Source of the DNA: Flavobacteriaceae bacterium
GTDB taxonomy: Bacteria > Bacteroidota > Bacteroidia > Flavobacteriales > Flavobacteriaceae
Reading direction: 5' to 3'
DNA: 64,000 nt
Assembly: GCA_023262185.1 (NCBI GenBank)
Contig: JALRDO010000011.1
Coordinates: 319 to 64,318 of the forward strand
The position numbers and the translations under genes were made by a program. Under the pieces are notes generated by a model, which made no database searches, was not told the DNA's origin, and worked only from the letters and a program-made list of their open reading frames with translations. Each line of letters starts with the position of its first letter. The first letter of the stretch is position 1. Positions 44,247-51,721 of the stretch are shown here, in pieces.

Positions 44247-44802
44247 AACGATACACCGTTTCTGGAGTGACGGCTAAGTGTAATGGGATGTCATGGGTTG
44301 CAGGTTCGAGGTCATTCTCAAGCTTATCTAGTAGGCTCAAGCCAATGAATAAAGTGTTAGCTTTAGTTTTAGAGAGAAATCGATCGTAATAGCCCTTCCC
44401 ATATCCCAAACGGTTTCCGTTTCGATCAAAGCACAATAGGGGCACAAAAACGACGTCTATCTGGTCGTCTGAAATGGTATTACCGTTAAGGGGTTCTGGA
44501 ACTCCAAAACGCTGTATCGCAATTACTGTGCTTTCCTCTAATAAAATGTGATCTAGCTCATTGTTTTCATTCATTCTCGGAACAACAATGGTTTTGTCTT
44601 TGCCCTGAAGAAGGGTAATTAAAGGCTCTGTCTGAACTTCTTTTTGATGTGCTATACTCAAGAAGGTGTGGTATACTTCATGCATCCAGATATCAAGTCT
44701 AAGAAGTTGATTGGTAATCTTTAGACTTTGCTCTTGGACGTATTCTGAAGGCAAGGCCTTGCGTTTTTCAAGGGCCTCGGCTCGAAGTTCTTGCTTGTTC
44801 AC
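44236..44802 (-). CDS. 5-formyltetrahydrofolate cyclo-ligase
   Basis: A 188-residue ATP-dependent enzyme that returns 5-formyl-THF to the folate pool as 5,10-methenyl-THF. N-terminal KQELRAEALEKRKALP, the DVVFVPLLCFDRNGNRLGYGKGYYDRFL block (nucleotide- and folate-binding) and the C-terminus are standard. Length is normal. It is divergent from uvrC (48-nt gap) and overlaps lspA by 11 nt at its end. Confidence 0.94.
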   Translation of the reverse strand: MNKQELRAEALEKRKALPSEYVQEQSLKITNQLLRLDIWMHEVYHTFLSIAHQKEVQTEPLITLLQGKDKTIVVPRMNENNELDHILLEESTVIAIQRFGVPEPLNGNTISDDQIDVVFVPLLCFDRNGNRLGYGKGYYDRFLSKTKANTLFIGLSLLDKLENDLEPATHDIPLHLAVTPETVYRFTP

Positions 44803-44838
44803 GATTTAAAGCTATCTCAAAATTTTGAAATCAATGGC

Positions 44839-44846
44839 TACTTTTA
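44839..44846 (+). promoter_or_regulatory. Weak -7-like box 4 nt before the uvrC ATG
   Basis: TACTTTTA differs from TAnnTTTG at the last base and ends exactly 4 nt before the ATG at 44851. No good -33 element is seen. Confidence 0.3.
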
Positions 44847-44850
44847 CATC

Positions 44851-46659
44851 ATGTCTGAACGCAAGTCTTCTGCTCCTCTGGCTATTCAAGTTGCCTCTTT
44901 GCCCAATACACCGGGGGTCTACCAGTTTTTTGACGACAAAGAATCGCTGCTGTATGTCGGTAAAGCTAAAGACTTAAAAAAACGCGTCTCTTCTTACTTT
45001 TCTAAACATCACGAATACGGAAAGACCCGAGTGATGGTTTCAAAAATCGCCTCGATTCAACATATTGTTGTTGCCACAGAGTCAGATGCATTGCTGCTAG
45101 AGAACTCAATGATAAAGCAACATCAGCCTCGATACAACGTGCTGCTTAAAGACGATAAGACCTATCCGTATATCTGTATTAAGAACGAGGCTTTTCCTCG
45201 TGTATTTGCAACGAGAAGGCGCATTGACGACGGATCAAAGTACTTTGGGCCTTACACCTCAATGAAGACCGTGAAGACCTTGCTAGAACTCATCCGATCG
45301 GTATATCCGCTGAGAAGTTGTAATTACGATTTAAGTGAAGAGAAGGTGCAAGCCAAAAGGTACAAGCTGTGTTTAGAATACCATATCGGCAACTGCGGAG
45401 GACCTTGTCAAGCCTTACAGTCAGAAAAATCGTATGACGACCAGATTGAGGCGATTGAAGGGATTATAAAAGGAAACATTCGTCCCTCTTTGCAGGTACT
45501 TGAGAAAAGGATGCACAATTACGCGGCTACACTCGAATTTGAAAAAGCGCAAGCCGTAAAAGAGAAAATACGCATACTGAAGGCTTATCAAGCGAAGTCA
45601 ACAGTCGTAAATCCTAAGATCACAGCAGTAGACGTGTTTACCATTCTCGATGATGTCCAGCACGCCTATGTTAATTATCTGCAGGTACAAGAGGGTGCCG
45701 TTGTAATGTCGAACACCTTCGAGTTTAAGAAAAAGCTCGACGAGAGCCAAAAAGACCTTCTGAGCCTAGCGATCGTAGAGTTGAGAGCGCGCTATAACGC
45801 TCAATCGAAGACACTGTTCTTGCCGTTTGCTGTTTCTGTTTCTGATGAGCTAAAGGTTGAAATCCCCAAGCTTGGAGATAAGAAAAGTCTGGTAGATCTG
45901 TCATTGCGCAATGCCAAATTTTACAGGCAAGACCGCCTTAAGCAAATGAAGGTGGTCGATCCAGACCGTCATGCGAACCGTATTTTAGAACAGGCGAAAG
46001 TTGACCTTCGACTCAATGCACTTCCGGTCCATATCGAATGCTTTGACAATTCGAATATCCAAGGGACAAATCCGGCCTCAGCATGCGTGGTATTTAAAAA
46101 TGCGAAGCCTTCGAAGGCTGATTATCGCAAGTTTACTATTAAGACTGTCAAGGGTCCTAACGATTTTGCGAGTATGGAAGAGGTGGTTTACAGGCGTTAC
46201 CGAAGACTTTTAGAAGAAGGTGAAAACCTTCCGCAATTGATCGTCATTGACGGCGGTAAAGGTCAGCTATCCTCGGCCTTGAAGTCACTAGAAATTTTAG
46301 GGTTGCGAAGAAAGATTGCCATTATAGGTATTGCAAAGCGCCTAGAGGAAATTTACTTTCCCGGAGACAGTGTTCCGCTCTATTTAGACAAGCGTTCTGA
46401 AACGCTCAAACTTATCCAACAACTTCGCAATGAGGCACACCGTTTTTCACTTAAGTTTCACCGTCAAAAACGAAGCGCTACAGCCATTCAAAGTGAGTTA
46501 GAGCAAGTGCCAGGGATAGGAACTAAAACCGCAGATAAATTGTTACGACATTTTAAGAGCGTTTCGAAGATTAAGAATGCTCCTATAGAGGCTTTGTTGT
46601 CTACAGTCACCTCTTCTCAAGCACAGGCGATACGATCTTTTTTTGACGCTCAGAAGTGA
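44851..46659 (+). CDS. uvrC: UvrABC excinuclease subunit C
   Basis: A 602-residue nuclease making both incisions in nucleotide-excision repair. The GIY-YIG domain is at the start (PGVYQFFDDK, LLYVGKAKDLKKRVSSYF), a UvrB-binding UVR helix lies near 205-240, an RNase H-like domain (IECFDNSNIQGTNPASACVVF and LIVIDGGKGQL) follows, and a helix-hairpin-helix pair closes the protein (VPGIGTKTADKLL). I set the start at ATG 44851 (MSERKSS); an upstream in-frame codon at 44791 would add 20 residues without homology and overlap the cyclo-ligase start. Confidence 0.96.
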   Translation: MSERKSSAPLAIQVASLPNTPGVYQFFDDKESLLYVGKAKDLKKRVSSYFSKHHEYGKTRVMVSKIASIQHIVVATESDALLLENSMIKQHQPRYNVLLKDDKTYPYICIKNEAFPRVFATRRRIDDGSKYFGPYTSMKTVKTLLELIRSVYPLRSCNYDLSEEKVQAKRYKLCLEYHIGNCGGPCQALQSEKSYDDQIEAIEGIIKGNIRPSLQVLEKRMHNYAATLEFEKAQAVKEKIRILKAYQAKSTVVNPKITAVDVFTILDDVQHAYVNYLQVQEGAVVMSNTFEFKKKLDESQKDLLSLAIVELRARYNAQSKTLFLPFAVSVSDELKVEIPKLGDKKSLVDLSLRNAKFYRQDRLKQMKVVDPDRHANRILEQAKVDLRLNALPVHIECFDNSNIQGTNPASACVVFKNAKPSKADYRKFTIKTVKGPNDFASMEEVVYRRYRRLLEEGENLPQLIVIDGGKGQLSSALKSLEILGLRRKIAIIGIAKRLEEIYFPGDSVPLYLDKRSETLKLIQQLRNEAHRFSLKFHRQKRSATAIQSELEQVPGIGTKTADKLLRHFKSVSKIKNAPIEALLSTVTSSQAQAIRSFFDAQK

Positions 46660-46700
46660 GCAGTAAAAGATTTGATTATCAATTACTTCAAAGGTTAAAT

Positions 46701-46719
46701 AACGTTAAAATTTAACGTT
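46701..46719. repeat. Perfect palindrome downstream of uvrC
   Basis: Two 9-nt arms (AACGTTAAA and TTTAACGTT) around a single A. It covers the stop codon of a possible small minus-strand ORF. It could be an operator, or a weak terminator in the minus direction. Confidence 0.5.
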
Positions 46720-46794
46720 TTGGGGACGCCTTTTTGTAACTTTCTTCAAGAATCTCAAAAGTGGTCGATACCAAGCTATCTTTTGTTTTTTCAT
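46705..46794 (-). CDS. Possible 29-residue basic small protein
   Basis: The frame starts MKKQKIAWYRPLLRFLKK and ends NVKF, with 11 Lys/Arg in 29 residues and an amphipathic look. The sequence before its ATG on minus (AACCAACCAAACTTTAAATC) is A/C-rich, like many efficient Bacteroidota leaders. Its stop lies in a perfect palindrome. No promoter box was found and the family is unknown to me. It could also be chance, since short frames are common. Confidence 0.3.
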   Translation of the reverse strand: MKKQKIAWYRPLLRFLKKVTKRRPQNVKF

Positions 46795-46820
46795 GATTTA
46801 AAGTTTGGTTGGTTAGTAAG

Positions 46821-46851
46821 AAAAGCCCCGGCAGCCTGTCTGGGCTTTTTT
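46821..46851 (+). terminator. Intrinsic terminator before the DUF3108 gene
   Basis: AAAAGCCC (46821-46828) pairs with GGGCTTTT (46842-46849), with a 13-nt loop, followed by more T. It lies 162 nt after the uvrC stop, so it ends a long uvrC 3' untranslated region or a separate short RNA. The opposite strand also has a short T run. Confidence 0.75.
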
Positions 46852-46856
46852 AATGC

Positions 46857-46864
46857 TAAATTTG
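46857..46864 (+). promoter_or_regulatory. Putative -7 promoter box for the DUF3108 gene
   Basis: TAAATTTG fits TAnnTTTG. It lies between an early in-frame ATG (46853) and the ATG pair at 46880/46883, which shows that the later start is the likely one. Confidence 0.6.
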
Positions 46865-46879
46865 CAGAAAAATAGAGCC

Positions 46880-47671
46880 ATGATGCGCTACTTTTTAGGT
46901 ATACTCCTCTCGGCTTCTCTACTCTCTTTTGGGTATGCTCAGGAGAAGGACCCTCATCAAACCTTTCAGTCAGGTGAGTGGTTGAAGTACCGCTTACACT
47001 ATGGATTTCTAAACGCTAGCTATGCTACACTTTCGGTAAAAGACACGATTTTTGAAGGACAACCAGCCTACCATGCTGTAGGAGAAGGTCGTACGACCGG
47101 ATTTGCTTCTATCTTCTTCAAGGTTGAGGATGTCTATCAAAGCATTTTCTCAGTGGAGCCTATCCGTCCGATATATTTTATAAGAGACATTGACGAAGGC
47201 GGATATACCAAAAACATTGACATCGATTTCGATTTCAAAAAGGAAGCGGCTTTAATCAGAAACAAAAAGAAAGACAGTTCTTTCAGTATTCCTATTCATC
47301 GTAAAATTCAAGATATTCTTTCTGCCACCTATTACTTGCGAGAGAGTTTTGACAAAGAGGATACGGCGGTTGGAGAAGAGGTGGCATTAGACATGCTCTT
47401 TGATGACGATGGCATTTACGATTTTAAGTTGCTATATCTGGGCGAGGAGGTTGTTAAAACCGCCTTTGGTAAAGTCAAGTGTCTTGCCTTTAGGCCCTTA
47501 GTAAAATCAGGACGAATTTTTCGTGCCGAAGAATCCTTAACCCTTTGGGTAAGTGATGATGCCAATCGCGTTCCCATTCGAATTCAGGCCGACCTGCGAT
47601 TTGGGTCGATCAAGGCTGATCTAGATGCCTTTGAGGGGCTTAAGCACTCTTTTATGGTCTTAGGAGATTAA
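46880..47671 (+). CDS. DUF3108 domain-containing exported protein
   Basis: A 263-residue protein with a signal peptide (MMRYFLGILLSASLLSFGYAQ). It has the DUF3108 pattern: GEWLKYRLHYGFLNASYATL, then VKDTIFEGQPAYHAVGEGRT, and the late AEESLTLWVSDDANRVPIRIQADL segment. The family is periplasmic or outer-membrane, beta-barrel-like, and of unknown function. The start is set at 46880 because a TAnnTTTG box precedes it by 15 nt; the ATG at 46853 is upstream of that box. It is followed 52 nt later by the M23 gene. Confidence 0.85.
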   Translation: MMRYFLGILLSASLLSFGYAQEKDPHQTFQSGEWLKYRLHYGFLNASYATLSVKDTIFEGQPAYHAVGEGRTTGFASIFFKVEDVYQSIFSVEPIRPIYFIRDIDEGGYTKNIDIDFDFKKEAALIRNKKKDSSFSIPIHRKIQDILSATYYLRESFDKEDTAVGEEVALDMLFDDDGIYDFKLLYLGEEVVKTAFGKVKCLAFRPLVKSGRIFRAEESLTLWVSDDANRVPIRIQADLRFGSIKADLDAFEGLKHSFMVLGD

Positions 47672-47688
47672 TTCTACTGTACCACAAG

Positions 47689-47719
47689 TTGACAGCTCAT
47701 GGTAAATGCTCGAATTTTG
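47689..47719 (+). promoter_or_regulatory. Putative promoter for the M23 peptidase
   Basis: TTG at 47689-47691 and GAATTTTG at 47712-47719 (one mismatch to TAnnTTTG) are 20 nt apart. The box ends exactly 4 nt before the ATG at 47724. Confidence 0.45.
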
Positions 47720-47723
47720 TAAA

Positions 47724-49022
47724 ATGTCTAGATCGTATTTTTTACTTGTAGCTATTGTCGGATTGCTCTTTTCATGTGGATCAGCAGAAGAGGCAGATAG
47801 CACATCAGCAGAAGAGGTTAAAATGCCTGTTGATATGCAATTTGGGTTTGACATGATTTCTTATGAAGTGGAGTACGACACGATTCGCAGAGGAGATACC
47901 TTCGGAAAGATCATGCTTGGTCGAGACGCCGATTACCAAAAAGTAGATCAAGCGGCTCGCGCTTCACGCTCTTCATTTGACCTACGAAAAATTCAGGTCG
48001 GAAAGCCGTATCGCATCCTTAGAACTTGTGACGATGAGCAACGCCCTGTAGTTTTCATTTACGAAAACGACTTTCTTAACTACACTGTCGCAGACTTGCG
48101 AGATGAGGTCAAGGTATACGAAGAAAAACACCCTTATGATTTGGTGGAGCGTCAGCTCTCAGGGGTTATTGAGGGGTCTTTATACGAAACCCTACAGCGT
48201 CAAGGAATTGATCAGAACCTGAGCCAAGAATTGGCAAATATTTACGCATGGAACATTGACTTTTTCAGACTATACGAAGGAGACAAGTTTAAAGTTATTG
48301 CCCACGAACGCAGGCTTCGAGACGGAACTATGGCGGGCATAAAGTCGATCAAAGCTGCGGTATTTGAGCACCAAGGAGAAACGTATTACGCCTTTGCAGC
48401 CAATATTAATGAGAAGACACTTCAGACCGAATACTACGATGAAGAAGGAGAAAGTTTGAGAAGGACCTTTCTAAAAGCCCCATTAAAATTCAATGCTTAC
48501 CGTATCTCTTCGCGCTACAACTTGCAGCGAAAAATTGCCTTTTACGGCAATCGCACAAGAGCCCACAAAGGAACTGACTACGCCGCGCCAGTGGGCACAC
48601 CTATCATTGCCACGGCAAACGGAGAAGTCATTGAAGCTACACGTAGAGGAGGCAACGGTATTTATGCCAAGATTCGTCACAACGTCACCTATAGCACCCA
48701 GTATTTACACATGCGTGCTCTGAATGTCAAAAAAGGACAGCGTGTGAAACAAGGTGATATCATAGGTTGGATCGGAATGACCGGAAACACATCAGGCCCT
48801 CACGTTTGCTATCGCTTTTGGAAAAATGGCAGACAGGTTGATCCTTTACAAGAAAAACTCCCTGCGGCCGCTCCTATAGCCAAGTCTTTCGCCAAGGATT
48901 ATTTTGACTACATCAAATTGCCCTTTGAACAACTGGCGTGTATACCATACCCTGGTGAAAATGACTTAAATTCATGGCCTCAAATCTCGATCAAAGACGA
49001 TAATGCCCTTACCTCAAAATAA
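47724..49022 (+). CDS. M23-family metallopeptidase lipoprotein
   Basis: A 432-residue protein with a lipoprotein leader (lipobox LFSC, Cys18), an N-terminal LysM-like/helical region of about 230 residues, and a C-terminal LytM domain. The zinc site has HKGTD (His and Asp), YLHMRA and GPHVCYRFW, where the usual second His of HxH is Cys. The start at 47724 gives a normal leader; an ATG at 47706 precedes the promoter box. M23 enzymes cut peptidoglycan cross-links or act as amidase activators. Its end overlaps pgi by 20 nt. Confidence 0.88.
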   Translation: MSRSYFLLVAIVGLLFSCGSAEEADSTSAEEVKMPVDMQFGFDMISYEVEYDTIRRGDTFGKIMLGRDADYQKVDQAARASRSSFDLRKIQVGKPYRILRTCDDEQRPVVFIYENDFLNYTVADLRDEVKVYEEKHPYDLVERQLSGVIEGSLYETLQRQGIDQNLSQELANIYAWNIDFFRLYEGDKFKVIAHERRLRDGTMAGIKSIKAAVFEHQGETYYAFAANINEKTLQTEYYDEEGESLRRTFLKAPLKFNAYRISSRYNLQRKIAFYGNRTRAHKGTDYAAPVGTPIIATANGEVIEATRRGGNGIYAKIRHNVTYSTQYLHMRALNVKKGQRVKQGDIIGWIGMTGNTSGPHVCYRFWKNGRQVDPLQEKLPAAAPIAKSFAKDYFDYIKLPFEQLACIPYPGENDLNSWPQISIKDDNALTSK

Positions 49023-50637
49023 TCCAGAGCAAAGCCCTAGTTGGGCAAGGCTCAAGACGCTAGCGAACACCCTAAATTCTACAACCCTCATTGAGCTCTT
49101 TAAGAATGATGCAAAACGCACGTCGAATATGAGCATCGAATGGAAGGACTTTTATGTAGACTTCTCAAAAAATCTGATTACTGAAGAGGCTTGGAACGCT
49201 CTTTATGAATTGGCGGCATACGCTGATTTGGATGCTGCAATAAATGCATATTTTAATGGAGACTTGATTAATGAAACCGAAGGAAGAGCCGTTCTTCACA
49301 CGGCCTTAAGAGCCGCTCATAGCGATGCAAAGGTCAATGGAGAAGAGGTGAACGAAGAGGTGGCTGATGTCAAGCGTCGCATTCAAGCGTTATCTGATGC
49401 CGTCATTTCTGGAGCAAAAAAAGGGTACACCAATAAACCCTTCACAGACATTGTAAACATTGGAATCGGCGGATCTGACTTAGGCCCAGTAATGGTTACT
49501 GAGGCCCTTGCCCACTATAAAAATCACTTGAAGGTGCATTTTATGAGCAATGTAGATCCAGATCATAGTGTTGAAGTCTTGAAAGGATTAAATCCTGAAA
49601 CCACATTATTTCTAGTGGTTTCAAAGTCTTTTGGTACCCAAGAAACCTTAATGAATGCCCAAACCGTTCGACGTTGGTTTGTCGAAAAGGCTTCTGAAGA
49701 GGCAATAGCTGCACACTTTGCTGCAGTCTCAACAAATCTGACTCAAACCTCAAGCTTTGGAATTTCTAATGACATGGTGTTTCCAATGGCAGACTGGGTC
49801 GGAGGAAGATTTTCGTTGTGGAGTGCAGTAGGCCTGTCGATTGCATTAAGTGTAGGCTATGAACATTTTGAGGCCTTGCTCGCAGGAGCCGCCGCCATGG
49901 ATCAGCACTTTGCAGAGGCCCCTGCAGCAGAGAATCTTCCGGTAAAAATGGCACTGCTTGGAATATGGTATACCAATTTTATGCAGGCTGAAACAGAGGC
50001 AGTCATCCCTTACACACAATACCTACATCGTTTTTCAGCATATCTGCAACAGGCTTCAATGGAGAGCAACGGAAAATCGACTTCACGTTCTGGAAAGGTT
50101 GTATCGTATCAAACGGGTTCTATTGTTTGGGGGGAGCCCGGAACAAATTCGCAACACGCCTTTTTTCAATTGATTCATCAAGGAACAAAACTCATCCCTT
50201 GTGATTTTATAGGTTTTAGGACTTCTCTCAATAAAAACCAACCCCACCAAGATGCCTTGATGGCAAACTTTTTTGCTCAGACTGAGGCGCTCATGAAAGG
50301 AAAGACTATTGAAGAGGTGACCGCTGAATTCGTTGAGAAAGGGGTTGAGCTGAAGTCAGTACAATACATTATCCCTCACAAGGTATTTGCAGGAAATAAG
50401 CCTACAACTACCTTCTTAATTGAATCCCTGACCCCTTACAATCTCGGGGCACTTATCAGTGCATATGAGCATAAGATATTCGTTCAAGGAGTTGTTTGGA
50501 ATGTGTTCAGCTACGATCAATGGGGGGTAGAACTCGGAAAGCAATTGGCTAACCGTATACTTGCTGAATGGCAAAATGGAACCTTTGCCGAACACGATCA
50601 GTCGACCCAAGCCTTGTTGAAGCGTTACAAAAATTGA
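49003..50637 (+). CDS. pgi: Glucose-6-phosphate isomerase
   Basis: A 544-residue enzyme interconverting glucose 6-phosphate and fructose 6-phosphate. Signatures: VNIGIGGSDLGPVMVTEAL, FLVVSKSFGTQETL, VGGRFSLWSAVGLSIAL, the catalytic Glu in SMESNGKS and His in PGTNSQHAFFQLIHQG, and QGVVWNVFSYDQWGVELGK. Length is normal. The ATG at 49003 lies within the M23 coding end; the overlap of 20 nt implies coupling. Confidence 0.98.
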   Translation: MPLPQNNPEQSPSWARLKTLANTLNSTTLIELFKNDAKRTSNMSIEWKDFYVDFSKNLITEEAWNALYELAAYADLDAAINAYFNGDLINETEGRAVLHTALRAAHSDAKVNGEEVNEEVADVKRRIQALSDAVISGAKKGYTNKPFTDIVNIGIGGSDLGPVMVTEALAHYKNHLKVHFMSNVDPDHSVEVLKGLNPETTLFLVVSKSFGTQETLMNAQTVRRWFVEKASEEAIAAHFAAVSTNLTQTSSFGISNDMVFPMADWVGGRFSLWSAVGLSIALSVGYEHFEALLAGAAAMDQHFAEAPAAENLPVKMALLGIWYTNFMQAETEAVIPYTQYLHRFSAYLQQASMESNGKSTSRSGKVVSYQTGSIVWGEPGTNSQHAFFQLIHQGTKLIPCDFIGFRTSLNKNQPHQDALMANFFAQTEALMKGKTIEEVTAEFVEKGVELKSVQYIIPHKVFAGNKPTTTFLIESLTPYNLGALISAYEHKIFVQGVVWNVFSYDQWGVELGKQLANRILAEWQNGTFAEHDQSTQALLKRYKN

Positions 50638-50668
50638 TTAAATTCAAAGAACTAAATCACCTTAACCT

Positions 50669-51103
50669 ATGAATACCATTATCTCTCTACACTCTTATAT
50701 TGCTTTTCTAGCCTTGAGCGTTGTGCTATTAGCATTCGTCAATGCGCTTAATGGATTTCTTACGGGTCGCGAATTCATAGACTCTAGAGACCGCAAACTT
50801 TCTCTAGCTGGAGTTGCTTTCTTTCACTTGCAGTTTCTAATTGGTGTAGTGGTTTACTTTACTTCGGCCAAAGGATTTCATGCGATTGCTGAATTGGGAA
50901 TAGGGGGATTGAATGCTGCTGCGCGATTGACGGCGCTCGAACACCCAGTAACCAATATTATCGCTGTAGCTTTAGTTACAGTGGGGTGGTCGCGTCATAA
51001 AAAGACGTCTGACAACAAAGCGAAGTTCAAGAGCATTGCCCTTTTCTACGGCATAGGACTACTCATGATCCTCAGTCGTATTCCTTGGGGACAGTGGTCT
51101 TAA
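50669..51103 (+). CDS. Small membrane protein, cytochrome b-like
   Basis: A 144-residue protein with four membrane spans (about 7-27, 45-65, 92-108 and 120-138). Histidines 8, 53, 71 and 92 stand at or near span ends, as required for haem binding. It resembles proteins annotated as cytochrome B in Bacteroidota, but haem binding is inferred. It follows pgi by 31 nt. Its 3' end overlaps the tail of a nuclease remnant on minus by 32 nt. Confidence 0.7.
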   Translation: MNTIISLHSYIAFLALSVVLLAFVNALNGFLTGREFIDSRDRKLSLAGVAFFHLQFLIGVVVYFTSAKGFHAIAELGIGGLNAAARLTALEHPVTNIIAVALVTVGWSRHKKTSDNKAKFKSIALFYGIGLLMILSRIPWGQWS

Positions 51104-51330
51104 GCAGGGCGATCACCGGAAAGTGATCGCTGTATCCTCCGCTGTATTGAGTTCCGACATAGGTTCTAAACGGATAGTTTTTATACCTCCCATTTTTCTG
51201 AGTCAAAAAGGGCCTTTTAAACACGCCCGCCCCTGTGAGTTGTAGGGCACCCTCTGTTTTAAAGTTTGGGGTAAAGATGAGCTGGTCAAAGAGGTGCCAG
51301 CGATCTTGACGCGCAAGAGGTTTCTCATGT
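51072..51330 (-). pseudogene. C-terminal remnant of an endonuclease/exonuclease/phosphatase-family protein
   Basis: About 86 codons on minus end in a TGA (51072-51074). They encode WHLFDQLIFTPNF, then FKRPFLTQKNGRYKNYPFRTY and GGYSDHFPVIA, the last third of an EEP-fold nuclease including the catalytic Asp-His (SDHFP). Homology fades before 51330 and the frame is closed by a TAG at 51360-51362. No start codon or N-terminal domain is present. It appears truncated at a junction with the LTD remnant on the other strand. Confidence 0.75.
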
Positions 51331-51331
51331 G

Positions 51332-51721
51332 ATAGATCTTTCAGGAATGTATGTGCCGCCTAAATCACCCCTGGTTATTGCTGCGCATGCCGAAGGCTTT
51401 ATGGCCCTTTATGGTTTTCAGCCGCATCTGGTGGCAGGCTCTAATAGTGCCGCAAATTCTAACGGAGACGATACCATAGCCCTAGTGAATCCGAGTGGAC
51501 AGGTCGTTGACCTCTTTGGTCAGATCGGAATTGACGGTAGCGGAACTGCTCATGAGTTTGAAGACGGTAGAGCTCTAAGAGTCCCCGGGGTGTTGAGAGG
51601 ATCTCAAAGCTTTAAGCCTTCAGAATGGATCATTCACAATGATACGGGATCATCAGGGACGATTAAGCAACCTTTAAGCGCTCCTCAAGATTACAATCCA
51701 GGAACGCATTTAATCGAGTAA
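51332..51721 (+). pseudogene. C-terminal remnant of a lamin-tail-domain (LTD) protein
   Basis: The fragment begins at IDLSG and encodes most of an LTD fold: SPLVIAAHAEGFMALYGF, NGDDTIALV, VVDLFGQIG, then EFEDGRALRVPGV and PSEWIIHNDTG. It ends APQDYNPGTHLIE with TAA. LTD domains occur in extracellular nucleases and T9SS-type surface proteins of Bacteroidota. A GTG at 51329 could start translation, but no signal peptide or N-terminal half exists. It lies back to back with the nuclease remnant. The 3' end overlaps the Ig-like gene by 12 nt (convergent). Confidence 0.7.

Noticed and set aside
47689-47694. TTGACA as a proteobacterial -35 element
   Set aside because: No TATAAT at 16-18 nt; the TTG fits better as a Bacteroidota -33 with the box at 47712.
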